Notes under the pieces: generated by a model
What the model saw: only the letters and a program-made list of their open reading frames with translations
Database searches by the model: none
Told to the model about the DNA's origin: nothing
Translations under genes and position numbers: made by a program
DNA from: Myotis daubentonii
Taxonomy: Eukaryota > Chordata > Mammalia > Chiroptera > Vespertilionidae
NCBI RefSeq assembly: GCF_963259705.1
Contig: NC_081844.1
Span: forward strand, 16,663,715 to 16,727,714
DNA: 64,000 nucleotides
Reading direction: 5' to 3'
Shown here: in pieces, positions 1 through 11,296 of the stretch
Numbering within the stretch: position 1 is the first letter of the stretch
How the letters are laid out: every line of letters starts with the position of its first letter

Positions 1-742
1 AAGTGGGTGGTTAGGGAGGTGAACTGGGGGGTTGGGGTAGGGAGAGATGAGACCTTCCAGATTGGAAACACGGGAAAACAGTGTGGACACGGAAGGGAGT
101 GGTGCCTGGTTCAGGTGTAGACATGTGAGCTTGAGGACATGGAGGTGGGAATTTCTTTAGGCATTTGGTTAGAGGGTTAAGTCTTGGGGACAGTTTTGTC
201 CAAGAGGTTCCATTAATTTAGTCCTCAGTGAGTTAGTGCTAACCAATGGTGTGGGAGTCGGTGAGGCCACTCAGGGATGAAGGTGAATCTGGGGCCCTTG
301 GAATGCCAGTGGTGGGACCTAGAAGCACCTGAGGTGGCAAAGGAGCCTGGGGGGCTGGGGTGGCAGATTCCTGAAGTGGGCGTGTCTGCAGCACGGAATG
401 TCACTGGGAAGAGGGTGCTGGCTGCCCTGGGCGTGGCTCCCTCCTCCCTCCAGGCTTCCACGCTCACTCCCAGCACCCTCCTCTCCTCCTCTGCACTCCT
501 CATCACCTATGTTTCTTTCTATTCTGGTCTTTTGTCTTTCTAATCTCCCTCTTGCTATTTTCTTATCCACATGGGAGACCTCACATCTGAAGGGGAGCTT
601 CGGCACAGTTGAGTTTGGACCAGCTGCACCGTGCCCTCGGCTCTGGGCTGTGACAGGGAACATAGTGGCAGAGAAGGCGAGGGGCAGAAGTGACGGAGGT
701 GCCCTTGATTTCTCTGCCTCTACCTGCTCTCTCCCTCCACAG
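1..742 (+). other. GFRA2 intron (3' part only)
   Basis: This is intronic sequence upstream of the first visible exon. It ends in a branch/polypyrimidine region and AG at 741-742. It is a mix of GA-rich and CT-rich DNA, and I see no repeat or gene in it. Confidence 0.75.
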
Positions 743-915
743 GGAATGCCATCCAGGCCTTTGGCAACGGCACAGATGTGAACCTGTCTCCCAAAAATCC
801 CTCATTCCCAGCCACCCAGGCTCCTAGGGTGGAGAAAACACCTTCTTTGCCAGATGATCTCAGTGACAGCACCAACCTGGGGACCAGCGTCATCACCACC
901 TGCACATCTGTCGAG
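743..915 (+). CDS. GFRA2: GFRA2 third-from-last coding exon (partial gene)
   Basis: This exon encodes part of GDNF family receptor alpha-2, the GPI-anchored cell-surface co-receptor that binds neurturin and presents it to the RET receptor tyrosine kinase. An acceptor (pyrimidine tract then AG at 741-742) precedes it and a GTGAGG donor follows at 916. The first two bases complete a split Gly codon, then 57 codons read in frame. They give the recognisable post-domain-3 linker of GFRA2: NAIQAFGNGTDVN near the start (with an NGT glycosylation sequon), an ATQAPRVEKTPSLPDDLSDS stretch in the middle, and TSVITTCTSVE at the end. In human GFRA2 the last residue before the junction is, as I recall it, Gln rather than Glu. 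The frame is open across both splice sites, so it appears functional. Upstream exons are outside the window. Confidence 0.95.
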
Positions 916-1159
916 GTGAGGGGCGTGGGGAATGGAGCCAGGGCGGCTGAGGGCCTGGAGAAGCACCACGCTGTCAGAGGCGGGTGTGGAAAGTTAGCCA
1001 ACTGGGGTGCACAGGTTCCTCCCCAAAGATCAGGGACCCAGGGCAGGGAGGAACTGGTGGGGCTAGTTGCCCATGTATTCATTCATGAGGCATTCACCTT
1101 GCAAGTAGCCAGCTCCTGCTCGACCACAAGATTGTACCAGGTCCCAGGGGGTGCAGGGG

Positions 1160-1375
1160 AAATGGGGTGGTTACCGTGTATCAGCCATCTGCTCCTTCCC
1201 AAGCGTGTGCCAGCAGCTCTCCCGACTTCACTGAATTTCCACACAGAGAGGAGGTTCTTATTTTACAGGACCTGACCCAGAAGGCTCAGGCAACCTGCCC
1301 CAGCTCTCACAGCTAATTACAGGTGGCATTAGATTTCACCTACGTCTGAGTCCAAGACCCATGATGATCATTTCT
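1160..1375 (-). repeat. MIR SINE remnant
   Basis: It shows the reverse-complement MIR order: GTGTATCAGCCATCTGCTCC, TTATTTTACAGGACCTGACC, CAGGCAACCTGCCCCAGCTC, TCACAGCTAATTACAGGTGG, then CTGAGTCCAAGACCCATGAT. It is strongly diverged, as expected for this old mammalian SINE. Confidence 0.75.
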
Positions 1376-1689
1376 TTGTCTGTCTATCGTCCATTCATCC
1401 ATCCAACATGGGTTATGCACTCAGAGTGTGTCCTTATGCGAGATGCTAGGGAGATGCTGGTGAATGACTTTGACACGAGCCTGGTTTTGTGGTTCTTATT
1501 GTGTTGTCCAAGGTCAAACAGTCTAACAACCATTAGATAGGGACTGCGGTCAGGGTCACGACAGGACACAGGTGGCACTGTGGAGGTCCTTATAGGGCGC
1601 CCCGCTTAACTTCTCTCTCTCTGCTGACCTACCATCATGTTACACTTGTGCTACAGTAGATTCTTTGCATATTAGGTTGGTTCTACTCA

Positions 1690-1750
1690 AAACACACACA
1701 CACACAAAACCACACACACTCAATGACATCACTCACATACACTCATGCCT

Positions 1751-1788
<38 letters not shown>

Positions 1789-1922
1789 ACACACACACAC
1801 ACACACACGCACAAAACCATGTACACTCACTGACACACTCGCCCATACACTCATGCCTACTCACACACACACTCTAACTCTCTCTCTTGCTTTCTCTCAC
1901 ACTCACACACAGACACACATAC
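1690..1922. repeat. Compound (CA)n/(TC)n microsatellite
   Basis: Interrupted CA and CTCTCT blocks alternate, including a TC run at about 1748-1790 and a CA run at about 1789-1812, with CACTCACTGACACAC-type imperfect spacers. The ORFs across it are artefacts of the repeat. Confidence 0.95.
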
Positions 1923-2294
1923 CTGGAAAAAAGAGTCCAAAGTAGGACCGAATGCAGAATTCCAGGGGAGCAGAGGACGGAGGGAGCAGTGAGGTGGTGG
2001 GTGGGTGTCACAGGGGATGTTTCAGGCAGGGGTTGGGATTGGAATGTCCAAGAAGGTGGGTGGGGTGTGAAGTGTAGCCATGGTGGGGGGCGTTGGGAGC
2101 ACAGCCTGAGCACAGGTGTGGGAGGCAAGGGGAACAGACATGGCTGTGTGCAGGGGAGACACCAGTCTGAATGGGCTGGGCTGGTGGGACAAGCAGTGGG
2201 TGGGCATTCACTACAGAGTTTCATTCATGAAGATGGGTGAGTTCTGGAGTGCTGGTGCATAGCAGTGGGACTGTCGCTGACCGCATTAGATAGT

Positions 2295-2630
2295 GCTCTT
2301 GAAATTTGCTAAGAGAATAGACCTTAGACCTTAATTGTTCTCACACAAGAAAAACCAGGAAAATGGTAAAAGTGTGAAGTGATGGACATGTTGATTGGCT
2401 CGTGGTGAATATTTCACAGCCTATATCATGTCATCAGGTGCACAACTTAAATTTACAGGGTGGGGCAAAAGTAGGTTGACAGTTGTGAGTACATAAAACA
2501 GTTTACTCTTGTATTATCTATTAATTATTGTATTATTTTCCATACAAACAACTGTAAACCTACTTTTGTCCCACCCTGTATGCAATTTTTGGTGGTCATG
2601 TATAATCTCAATCAAGCTGGGGACAAAAGA
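2295..2630 (+). repeat. L1 3'-terminal fragment, interrupted by a mariner MITE
   Basis: The stretch GTGATGGACATGTTGATTGG, the TTTCACAGCCTATATCATGT segment, CAACTTAAATT and, after the insert, GTATAATCTCAATCAAGCTG follow the order of the old mammalian L1 3' end (L1M type). The two parts rejoin if 2456-2580 is removed. Confidence 0.7.
2456..2578. mobile_element. Mariner-type MITE with TA target duplication
   Basis: This is a 123-bp element with terminal inverted repeats. The left end is CAGGGTGGGGCAAAAGTAGG and the right end is its near-perfect complement (CCTACTTTTGTCCCACCCTG); the match continues inward for about 31 bases. TA dinucleotides at 2454-2455 and 2579-2580 flank it, the Tc1/mariner target duplication. 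It has no coding capacity. It sits inside an old L1 tail, so it is younger than that L1. Confidence 0.93.
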
Positions 2631-3219
2631 TGGTTCCAGGAGGAGGCTGTGAGCAGGGACTGGGCCTAGTGGAGCATTAAGTTGCCCGGTTCCCACTGCA
2701 CCCCAGGGGCCGGGGCTGGGGCCATCCTAGATGGGAAGCCCACACCCTTCCCTGTCCAGTGGGCTGCCCTGTGTGTGACAGCTGACCTCCACGTGCCTTC
2801 ACGCCAGGCTCAGCGTGGGCCTGCTCCCCTCCATTAGGCCCCGCTCCTGATTTGGGCCAAGCTGCCGTGCCACCCTTGGACGCTTCCTAATTACTCTGAG
2901 CGGACTTGAGCGGTGGCCGGCGGGGGCTCTGGGCCTGCTGCACAGGCAGTCGCCAGCTCAATTTCATGCTACAGTGGCGGGCAGCTCACCGTCAAGGCTG
3001 TGCCACCTGTCAGGTGGCCATGCTCGGAGGTGGCCCACATGTCCCTCCAGGCACCATCCGCCTCCATGTGCCACGCTTCCACCCCTAGCCCATTGGGTGG
3101 GCTCACCCACGGACATGCTGTCTCAGCAAGCGGCTCTTGCTGTGGTTGACCATGGGTGTGGGAAGTTCAAAGCCGTGACGCCTGCCCCACTACAACCTTT
3201 TCCCCATTTCACCGTAGAG

Positions 3220-3431
3220 CAGTGGTTCTCAACCTTCTGGCCCTTTAAATACAGTTCCTCATGTTGTGACCCAACCATAAAATGATTTTCGTTGCTACTT
3301 CATAACTGTAATGTTGCTGCTGTTATGAATCGTAATGTAAATATCTGATATGCAGGATGGTCTTGGGCGACCCCTGTGAAAGGGTCGTTCGACCGCCAAA
3401 GGGGTCGCGACCCACAGGTTGAGAACTGCTG
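3220..3431 (+). mobile_element. SPIN/URR1-type non-autonomous hAT
   Basis: The 212-bp element begins CAGTGGTTCTCAACC and ends GGTTGAGAACTGCTG, with inner TIR-adjacent motifs GGGTCGCGACCC and ATACAGTTCCTCATGTTGTG. Candidate 8-bp target duplications are CCGTAGAG (3212-3219) and CTGTAGGG (3432-3439), 6 of 8 identical. The family resembles rodent URR1 and the SPIN elements known from bats. The family name is from memory of the consensus. Confidence 0.85.
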
Positions 3432-4603
3432 CTGTAGGGTTTGCTGAATCGTGGCCTGGTTTCTTCTCACCGAGCCCGATTTTCTGTAGCCTCCCCACCT
3501 GGGGGCTTGTCTTACCCTTGGTTTGACCCAGATGAGAGGTGATGTACGTGACGGGGCCTGTAAACTGAGGAACACTATAGTGGGTGTGATGAGTCCTGGA
3601 CGCTGGGCTCCAGAGGCTGCCTGGCAGGGGCCCCAAGGCCTGGCCCCGTGACCCTGCACTCCGGAGGTCTGCTGATTCTGGCCCTCTGGGCAGGACTGCT
3701 GAGGACAGCACCTGGGAGGAAAGGGAGAGAAGCAGGGCCTCAGAGGCTGCTCACCCACCGTCACCCTGGTTTCTTCTCACTGACGCTGAGGGGAGAAGCT
3801 CCTGGTTCTATTTTAATAACAGTCTTTTAAATGAGCACCTACTGGGTGGGAGTGCAGGTGAATACATGCACGCACCTCGCGGAGGCTGTGGGTGCTTTGT
3901 CCCTTCCCTAGCTCGTACCCCTCCCTCAGCTCTGGCTTGGAAGGGCTCCATGGTGGCCGATGTGGGGTCCTTGGGAAAGACAACCACCCATGGCTACAGA
4001 AGGGAGTCCCTGGGTGAGGACAGAGACAGGAAGCTGTGGTCGGGGTGAGAGGGAGGGGGGAGGCCCTGCACCCCAGATGCCCCCATCCTCCTCCCCATCC
4101 ACAGACCCGGGCCCCGGGAGAAGCCTTAGGGACCCTTCAGCGACCAGACATGGCAGCCAGTCGGGGACCCCATTTGAATGAGTGGATGTTAGGTCCAGAT
4201 GGCACTCTGAGATCTCCTTACGGGCAGAAGCCCAGTGAGGACAGTATCTTGTCCCCAGCCCCGCTTCCCAGTCTCCGGGGCGGTTTCCTTCTGGCTGTGC
4301 TGTGCTGCCTGCCCCCCCATATCTGCCTTCCCGGGACTCTCCCACAGTGGGGGTTTGCTGTGGGACTAGGGGAACTCAGGTCCTCATGATGGGGCTGCTG
4401 AGCAGATGTGAATGTCCAGAGCGGAGCCCAGAGGCTCTGAGCTGGCCTGTGTCTGGGCATCCTGCTTCCGTCTCCAGTCCCGGCCTCCTCATTTCTACTC
4501 CTGGCTGTACCCTTACCAGTGGCCCTGCCCAAACAGGAACTTGGGGAAAGCATGGTGGAATTTAATCAGCAGAATGGCCTCTCCCCCCTCCCTTCTGGTC
4601 CTG

Positions 4604-4605
<2 letters not shown>

Positions 4606-4655
<50 letters not shown>
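4606..4655. repeat. (AC)25 microsatellite
   Basis: An uninterrupted AC dinucleotide run of about 50 bases lies in the large GFRA2 intron. Its purity suggests it is likely polymorphic. Confidence 0.98.
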
Positions 4656-4658
<3 letters not shown>

Positions 4659-5779
4659 TGAATGTCCCCAGAGCAGGGAACCTGTAGGAGATAGCCCATC
4701 TTGTACCCTCATCCAAGGCCCTTGGTTTCTGAAGCCCAGGGAGGTTTTCCCATGGGTTAGGCTAAAGGCCGGGCAAGCAAGGTGCTGGCTGTGCCTAGCC
4801 AGTCCCTCTGCGCAAAGTGCTTCTCCTTCCCTCTCTCCCACCCTCTCTGCCTGGATGTCGCCTCTGGTCCCTTGATGCCGCTCAGGCAAAGCTGCCTTCC
4901 ACTTACATAGCGCTCCTGCTTTGCCTCATATTGGCCCCTTCACCATGCCTCTGCTCGCTGCTCCCAGGCCAGCATCCCTGGGAGACTGGCCACATCTCGC
5001 CCTCAGTGTAGCCTGGTTAACTGAGCACACAGTGCTTGGCATGGACTAGCGTTCTGTAGAGGGAGGGAAAGAACCTGAGTCCCCAGTTCATTGCTCCATT
5101 GGAACTGCCTGCTTTCCAGTGTAGAAAACAGTCTGTTTGACTGGTCGCAGGCAGCTATTTATTCTGTTTCCCGCTCTCACTGATGCCCTCTGTGTGTCGT
5201 GAATGTGCGAGGTGACATCTTTCTGTTGAGCATGCAGGAAGACGGTTAGAAGGCCCCCTGGACCAGGGCACTTCGGTGTGGATGGGGAAGGCTGGCAGTG
5301 GGTTGGCACCTTCCCTGGCCCTGGTTTCTTCCCAGGGTCCTGGGCACTCCCGGTTGCTCTGGGCCAGTTTGCAGGGCCCATCAGATCAACTGGAGGCTCA
5401 CCCTTCCTTGTGCTAAGGGGCCCCAGCAACACAGTCCCCTTTGCTTTCGTGTCTCCACTGGCCAGTTTCTGCTCTTACCCTTGATACAGCCGTCACATCT
5501 GGGGGAATTAGAAATGAGTTTGGAGGGGTTGCCACACCCCCCTCACCACTCACCTGGGCTCAGCAGCCAGCAGCCACCTGCCTCGGGCCCCTCCTCCTCC
5601 TGCCTGTTCCCTGGTGAGCCTCTCACTTTGTGCACACGCCCTCGGCCGTCAGAGTGGGACCGAGAGGCCTGTCATGGGTCTGTATGTCTATCAGGCACAA
5701 CTCCTGATTTATAAATACGGCTTGTTTCAAAGCTTTGGGAAACTTACGTGCATTCCTTCTTTCCTTCCCTCCCCCAACT

Positions 5780-5880
5780 CTCCCTCACAGTCATTCATTT
5801 ATTCATCCACCTCTGCATTCATGCATTTATTCAACACAAATCCTTCTGCATGTCACTATATCCCAGGCACCGAGGCTGAC
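5780..5880 (-). repeat. L2/MIR-class remnant
   Basis: CAGTCATTCATTTATTCATC, CATTTATTCAACACAAATCC and CACTATATCCCAGGCACC match the reverse complement of the L2 3' end, the ATTCATTCAACAAATATTT then GTGCCAGGCACT pattern. Confidence 0.55.
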
Positions 5881-6399
5881 AAGCTTACTGGGCCAGTACC
5901 TAGGTCCCCATAGGGGTGGGATGGACATGCTCAGAAGATTGGGGGGAGGAAGTGACTGGTGCACCAAGAGGACTGATCCTGGGTGGTGGGATCAGCCTAG
6001 TAGCGCCTCGTGGTCAAAGCACCACTAGGCTCGGAAGAGAGGGAGATTGACCACGTGGAGACATGGGAGTGGACCGGAGTAGGTGAGGCGCCCAGCAGAG
6101 CGGCCAGTGGAGCAAGTCAGGGAGGCAGGACAGCACGGAGAGGTTGAGTAGGGGGTGCTGCCTTCGTGGATAAATTGTTTTATTGGATCAAGACCGCACC
6201 TTGTTTACACATCGCCCTTGTGCACAGGCAGAGCAGAGTGGAGTGCGTGGCCGGCAGAGCCTGAAATCGCTGCTGTCTGGCCTTCTGCAGAGAAGCGTTT
6301 GCCTGCTCTGGAAAGGGAGGGACAGCAGGCAGTGGGCGTGGTGAGAACTCGGAGTGGGGGTGGGCGGGAATGAAGACCAATGAACAGGTTGAATGGTGA

Positions 6400-6560
6400 G
6401 TGTGGAGAGGCCCTGAAGGCTTTTGAACGGGGATATCGTGATGAGAAGATGAGAACTGTGATTTGGGAGGCTAGTTGACAGCTGGGGAGATTGGTTGGCA
6501 AGGGTGAGACTGAGGGACCTGCTAGAGATCTTGGCGATAGTCAGGTAAGAGGGGAGGGGT
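6400..6560 (+). repeat. Ancient LINE2-like remnant
   Basis: CCCTGAAGGCTTTTGAACGG, GATATCGTGATGAGAAGATG and GAGACTGAGGGACC match the order I associate with an L2 internal segment (GGCTTTGAACAGGGG then GACATGATC). This is a weak, diverged match. Confidence 0.4.
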
Positions 6561-7589
6561 TGAGCTGTGGGGAGGAGCTGTGAGTTACTGGGGTTGGGTA
6601 TGCAGCAGGGAGGTGACCAAGGGCACTGAGATTTGGGCGTGGTGCCAGAAATAGAAGCAGAGACACAGGAGAGAGCTAGCCGGCTCCATAGGTAGACCAA
6701 CCGACGCTGGACTTGGTCCTGGCGCCTGGGCCAGACCAGCAAGGCTCTGATGGGACTGCTGGACCCAGCTTGGGAGTGCAGACAGAGGTGGGCAAGGAAG
6801 AGGAGGAAGATGATAATTTCCTTCCAACTTTCTCTGGGAGAATTTTCTAGAATGCAACCTTGCCTTTCTGCCACCCTCTTTCCGTGTCTGCATCCCTTCC
6901 CCAGCTCAGGTCCCCCAGTGCCACCCACACAGCCAGCGTTCATGCTTCTGGTGGCACCCACAGTGTGGAAAGCTCTTCCCAGTCGCTGTGCCCCCCTCCA
7001 TGTTGGAGCCCTGCCTCCCCCTGTCCCAGCAGCCACCTGTGCCCTTTGGGTGCTGCAGTCATAGACCCTGAGCTGGCCTCCAAGCGATGAGAGGCTCAGA
7101 GTAGGCTGGGGCAGGGGCTGGAACAGCCCACCTGTTGCCTAGACTCTTCCACTGGAGTCTAAGCAGCAAGATGGGCGTCCAGGGCAACCTGGGGTGTGTG
7201 GCCGCCGAGGACAGTGTAGCCTGGGGGTCAGGGGCCAAGGCAGCCTCCTTCCCCTCCTACTTATTGAGCTGGTGTGGAGGTGGCTGCATGGATGCTTATT
7301 TCTCTCACTGGGGTGTGAGTAGGACTGCGACATTTGTCTTTGGTGCCCACGTGGGAGGGAGCACCAGGAAGGGTTAATGGGTCAGGAGGGTGGCCAGGAA
7401 TTTGTCCCCCAGTGGTTTTCGGATGAGTTGATGGAACTGCTTTCTCTCTGCACCCACGCCTCTCCCATGTGCATCTGCAGAGAAGGCCCACGATGGGCTG
7501 CTCTGGGTGCTGCTCTGGGTGCTGGGCTGGGTGAGGGGCCTTGGGTTCGCCTTAGGAGAGGTTACCGCAGCCATCACCGTCTGCTCTGT

Positions 7590-7720
7590 GTTCTGGAAGT
7601 CACGTGCGTCAGTGAGGCACACCTGTCTGTATTTTATAGATGAGGACCATGAGGCTCCAATAGATGAAGGGACTTGTCTCCAGTCATTGGCTGAAGTAGA
7701 CTGGAGCCCAGGGCTCTGGC
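7590..7720 (-). repeat. MIR SINE remnant
   Basis: TATTTTATAGATGAGGACCA, GAGGCTCCAATAGATGAAGG, GACTTGTCTCCAGTCATTGG and CTGGAGCCCAGGGCTCTGG follow the MIR reverse-complement order. Confidence 0.75.
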
Positions 7721-8156
7721 CTCTCAGGCCCTTCCTTCCCTCTTTGGGTCAGGGTTGATCCTGTGGGGGGTGGGCCCCAAGGGTTAGGACCCTTCAGCCT
7801 AAACGAACAGGACAAGCATCCGTGCACTAGCTCATGGAACCTGAGGGGAGAGCTTTGGGACAGCCAGGGGGCCTGCCTGTCACCTGCACTCAGCTCGGCA
7901 TGGCCTCTGCCTGGGTCTGCAGCACTGCGCATCCTGTGCAGGAGGACTTCCCGTGAATGCTGGGAAAGGTGCATTCAGGTGGGGCCCTAAAGGGGACAGG
8001 AGACTGTCCTGTCCCCACTCTTCCCAGAGGTCAGCCCTTTCCTCCCCACATCCCTGGGGCCCTGTCAGAGGCCATAGCTGCACTGTATCCCCTGGGGCTG
8101 GCCTGGCGGTGTCTGTGCTTCCTCATGGTAACGGGGGTCAGAGGAGAGGGTGAAGG

Positions 8157-8447
8157 GGTCCCCCTCTGCTGCTTCTCCTCCTGTGTTCCCTCCTCCTCCT
8201 CCTCTGTGACCCTCCCCTTCCTGCTGTTCCCTGCCGCTTCCCTCTCCTTCCCCTCCATGCCCTCCTCTGCCTCTTCCTATCACCTTTGTCCCCTCCCCCT
8301 TCCTCTCCTTCCCCTACTCCCTCTCTCTTCCTCTTCTCTGCCCTCTGGGTGCTGCTTTCCCCTGTTCTCTCTGCTTCTCCCTTTCTCTGATTTGCCCTCT
8401 TCTATCTCTCCCTCCTTCTCCTCTCCCCTCCTTCTCCCTCCCTCATA
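8157..8447 (+). repeat. Pyrimidine-rich low-complexity tract
   Basis: About 290 bases are over 80% C+T on the + strand with imperfect CCT/TCC repeats and only one short purine interruption. Such tracts can form triplex (H-DNA). Long ORFs on either strand here are compositional artefacts. Confidence 0.85.
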
Positions 8448-9984
8448 GTTGACAACATGCCTGCCCTCCCCTCTTAAGAGGACCTGTCAAGCCCTTCTCA
8501 CTGGGAACTGAGGAGTCCAGGCACAGGCCAGGCTGCTGCAGTACCCACGCCAGGTGGTTACATGGTGCCTACCCTGGGTGACTCCATGGTGCCCACACCA
8601 GGCTTTGTCTCCTCAGTCACTGTCTCCTGGGAACTTCTCTGGGGCTCCCTTGGGTGCAGCCTTTAGGGCCAGCAGTGTCGAGGACCCTGAGCTCCCTGAG
8701 AGCAGGCATCTCATCAGATAAAGTTATATGGCCAGGCTAGAGGTCATTGAATTGAGTTATTTTCTCAGGCCTTACTTATTTTTAAGCAGTTGACTATTTT
8801 AAAAACAACTTTGTGCACAACTCCAGTATATCAAACAGAACTGAGCTGTGGATTGAGCTGGGGGTGAGGACCTTGACCTGGCCATTTGAACACACAGGCT
8901 CTGTATGCAGTGAGCCCTGTGGTGAGGGCTCACGGAGGGAGCAGACCTGCCACACCTGGAACAGTGAGGGCAGGAAAGGATGTGGGAGGCACAGCGCTGG
9001 GCCGGGTGGCACAGAGCTCAGCAGGCCCCAGGATGTCACGGGGGGAACTAGCAGGGGCTCGGAGTTGCTCAGGGAAGCAGCCACGTGAAGGTGAAGGTTG
9101 AACAGTCGGACAGGAGGCAGTGGTGGCAGCGGTCTCTGAGGTGGGGTATGTGGGCCACCCTGGCAGCGGCCTCCCACAGCCCTGGCTGGAGCTGCACTGA
9201 GTCCAGGCAGTAGAATCCAGTCATTGGGGCAGAAGGGCCCCAGAGCACTCGCCCTTTCCCAGGGATGCAGGTTGGTGGCTTGGCTGGGCTGGATCCGGGC
9301 TCCTGGGTCACTGGTGCTGTGGTCCTGAGCAGGATCCTCCTGGGTCTGGTTTCCCGCCCACAGCACGCATCATCACCCTGGTCACATCTCCACCATTGGC
9401 AGTGACTGCTCCTGGCCGGACCTCTGTGTGGTAGCTGGGCTTTGTTTAGCTGACCAGATGCCCTGGGTGGTAGATTGCCTGTGATGTCCAAGGGATTTTG
9501 ATACTTGTGGCCAAGAGCAGTGATTTAGGCATAATTTCTTGGGCTTCCCGGTTGCTTCTGGTGGCCAGAGAGTCCCCACAGGTGCCTTGAGAACCAAGCC
9601 ATTTGAAGTCAGGATGGAAACACCATATCCGCCAGCTGGTTCCCGGGGTCACTGTTATGGTGATGATAACAGAGGACTGTTCGTCGGCACACCCTCTGGT
9701 CCTGCATCCAGGCGGTTATCCGGGGGCACAGAACCCGGAACCATCACCAAGCCAGCTTTCTTTCCATTCCTCACCTTGACCACGGAGCTCCCAGGGGCCA
9801 TACATCGGTTTAGGTGGAAAGGCTAACCTTGGCACTGTTGCCAGTTGTCCTCCTAACATGCACAAGGGCAGACATAACTAATCAATCACAGTCTCTCTCT
9901 TCCCCCTGAACCCAAATGAGGACTCATGGTCTTCAATGAGCTGACTCTCAGATGCCGATTCTGCTCAGTGGCATGCGTGTGTTC

Positions 9985-10100
9985 ACTCATCTGTCCATTC
10001 ATGCACCTGGTGAGATGTTTACTGAGCTGCTGTCATAGGCCAGACACTGTGCAATGTGAGGGGAGGAGGGCGTAGTCCCTGCCTGGCGTGAGGAGCTGAG
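9985..10100 (-). repeat. L2/MIR-class remnant
   Basis: TTCACTCATCTGTCCATTC, GATGTTTACTGAGCTGC and GGCCAGACACTGTGCAATG fit the reverse complement of the L2 3' end, just upstream of the 54-nt GFRA2 exon. Confidence 0.5.
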
Positions 10101-10387
10101 TGTGGTGGAGAGACCTGTGAGTGGCTTCTGACTCTGTTATGCTGGACGTTGGAGAGCGGAGTTAGAACTCTCTCTTCAGGAGCTGACAGGAGCTGGGACC
10201 TAGTCGCTGAGATGTCGGAAAGGGGCAGGGTCTTGTGCTGCGTGGGATGGAGCCAGAGCTTTCCCCTGTGCCCTTTGCTTCATGACGCCCACAGCAGATG
10301 GCAGGGCCCGGAAGGTGGGCCCCATCCGAGTAACAGGACAAGCTCAGCTGTGGTGACCCGTCCTCACTGGTGCCTTCTCTCCCACAG

Positions 10388-10441
10388 GAGCAGGGGCTGA
10401 AGGCCAATAGCTCCAAAGAGCTGAGCACGTGCTTCACAGAG
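10388..10441 (+). CDS. GFRA2: GFRA2 penultimate coding exon (54 nt)
   Basis: This is a small 18-codon exon, flanked by a TTCTCTCCCACAG acceptor and a GTGAGT donor at 10442. It reads EQGLKANSSKELSTCFTE, matching the GFRA2 segment between the exon ending in TCTSV(E) and the exon starting LTTNIIPG. Both junctions are phase 0, so it could be skipped without a frameshift. It carries an NSS N-glycosylation sequon and one cysteine. It is too short for ORF-based detection and was found by its continuity with the neighbouring GFRA2 exons. It encodes extracellular, membrane-proximal sequence. Confidence 0.93.
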
Positions 10442-11296
10442 GTGAGTGGGGCAGAGTGCGGTGGTGCAGGGGCCTGGTCACGGGAGGCTGTTTCCAGGTG
10501 AGCCTCAGACTCGGGGCCCTTAGATCCTGTTGTGGGCAGGGCCAGCTGAGCTCCTGGCCCGCCTGGGCCTGATGGGCACACAGACGGGGGGTTGGGGCTG
10601 GGGGCGGGTGCAGAGGCTGCAGCCAGAGCCTTGGCTGTCTTGGGAGAGACACTGCTGCTCTGAGCAGGGCCCGGCCAAGCCTTCCTGACCCTTTAAGGCA
10701 GGTGTGCAGAGCACCTGCGCGTGCTGGTTCTGTGAACTTGAGGAGACAGAGAGGACACAGCCCCTTCCTCATAGGAACCCTGGTGCATGGTGGTATCTGA
10801 CTGTATGATAGTCTGTCTATAACTTACCCGAGAAGAGGCCACATAAGCTTCCACAGCAGGAGGAGAGCGCAGTCAGAGATATGCAGGGGTGCTCTATGGA
10901 GGGGAGGGATTCGGCCACATTTAGGAATAGGAAGAACACAGTAGCTCTCTCCTCTCCTCAAGAAGGTCCTGGGACCCAGGAGCCTCTTCCCCTTGAGATC
11001 GTTATCTCGCCCCTTCTCCCTGCCCTGCGTCAGGCCTTCTTCCTCCCCGGGCAGTGTCAGCCAGGCTGTCCTGGGCACCATGGCACTGCCTTCCCCAGCT
11101 CGGGGTTCAGCCCAGCTCCCCGGAAGCCTGGCTCTGCCTCCAAGAGGGTGGGCAAAGGGGAGCCCCCTGGATGGGTGGGAAGGCAGCGGCATGGGGAGTC
11201 AGTCCTTTTCTTTGCCTGCTCCCAGCCCTGCTGACTCCTTTGTTTGTTTGTCTTTCCTGTTCTCTTTGCTTCTGTCCCCTTCTGCCGTGGCCTCAG
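10442..11296 (+). other. GFRA2 last intron, 855 bp
   Basis: This GT-AG intron separates the 54-nt exon from the last exon. The 3' end has a long T/C-rich tract (TTTGTTTGTTTGTC and CTTTGCTTCTGTCCCC) before CCTCAG. No repeat is recognised. Confidence 0.85.

Larger units (their letters stand above)
916..10387 (+). other. GFRA2 intron, 9.5 kb
   Basis: This GT-AG intron contains MIR, L1-tail and L2 remnants, a mariner MITE, a SPIN-type hAT, two microsatellite regions and a 290-bp pyrimidine-rich tract, all listed separately. The stretches 2630-3219, 3432-4605, 4660-5780, 7720-8150 and 8450-9980 show no coding signal or recognisable repeat. They are GC-rich unique sequence. Confidence 0.85.

Noticed and set aside
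6188..7036. 282-codon minus-strand open stretch
   Set aside because: It lies in a GFRA2 intron over an L2-like remnant, has no recognisable domain or splice context, and low-complexity Pro/Ser composition typical of GC-rich chance ORFs.
8157..8447. Proline/serine-rich protein-coding region
   Set aside because: It is a CT-rich low-complexity tract; open frames there reflect composition.
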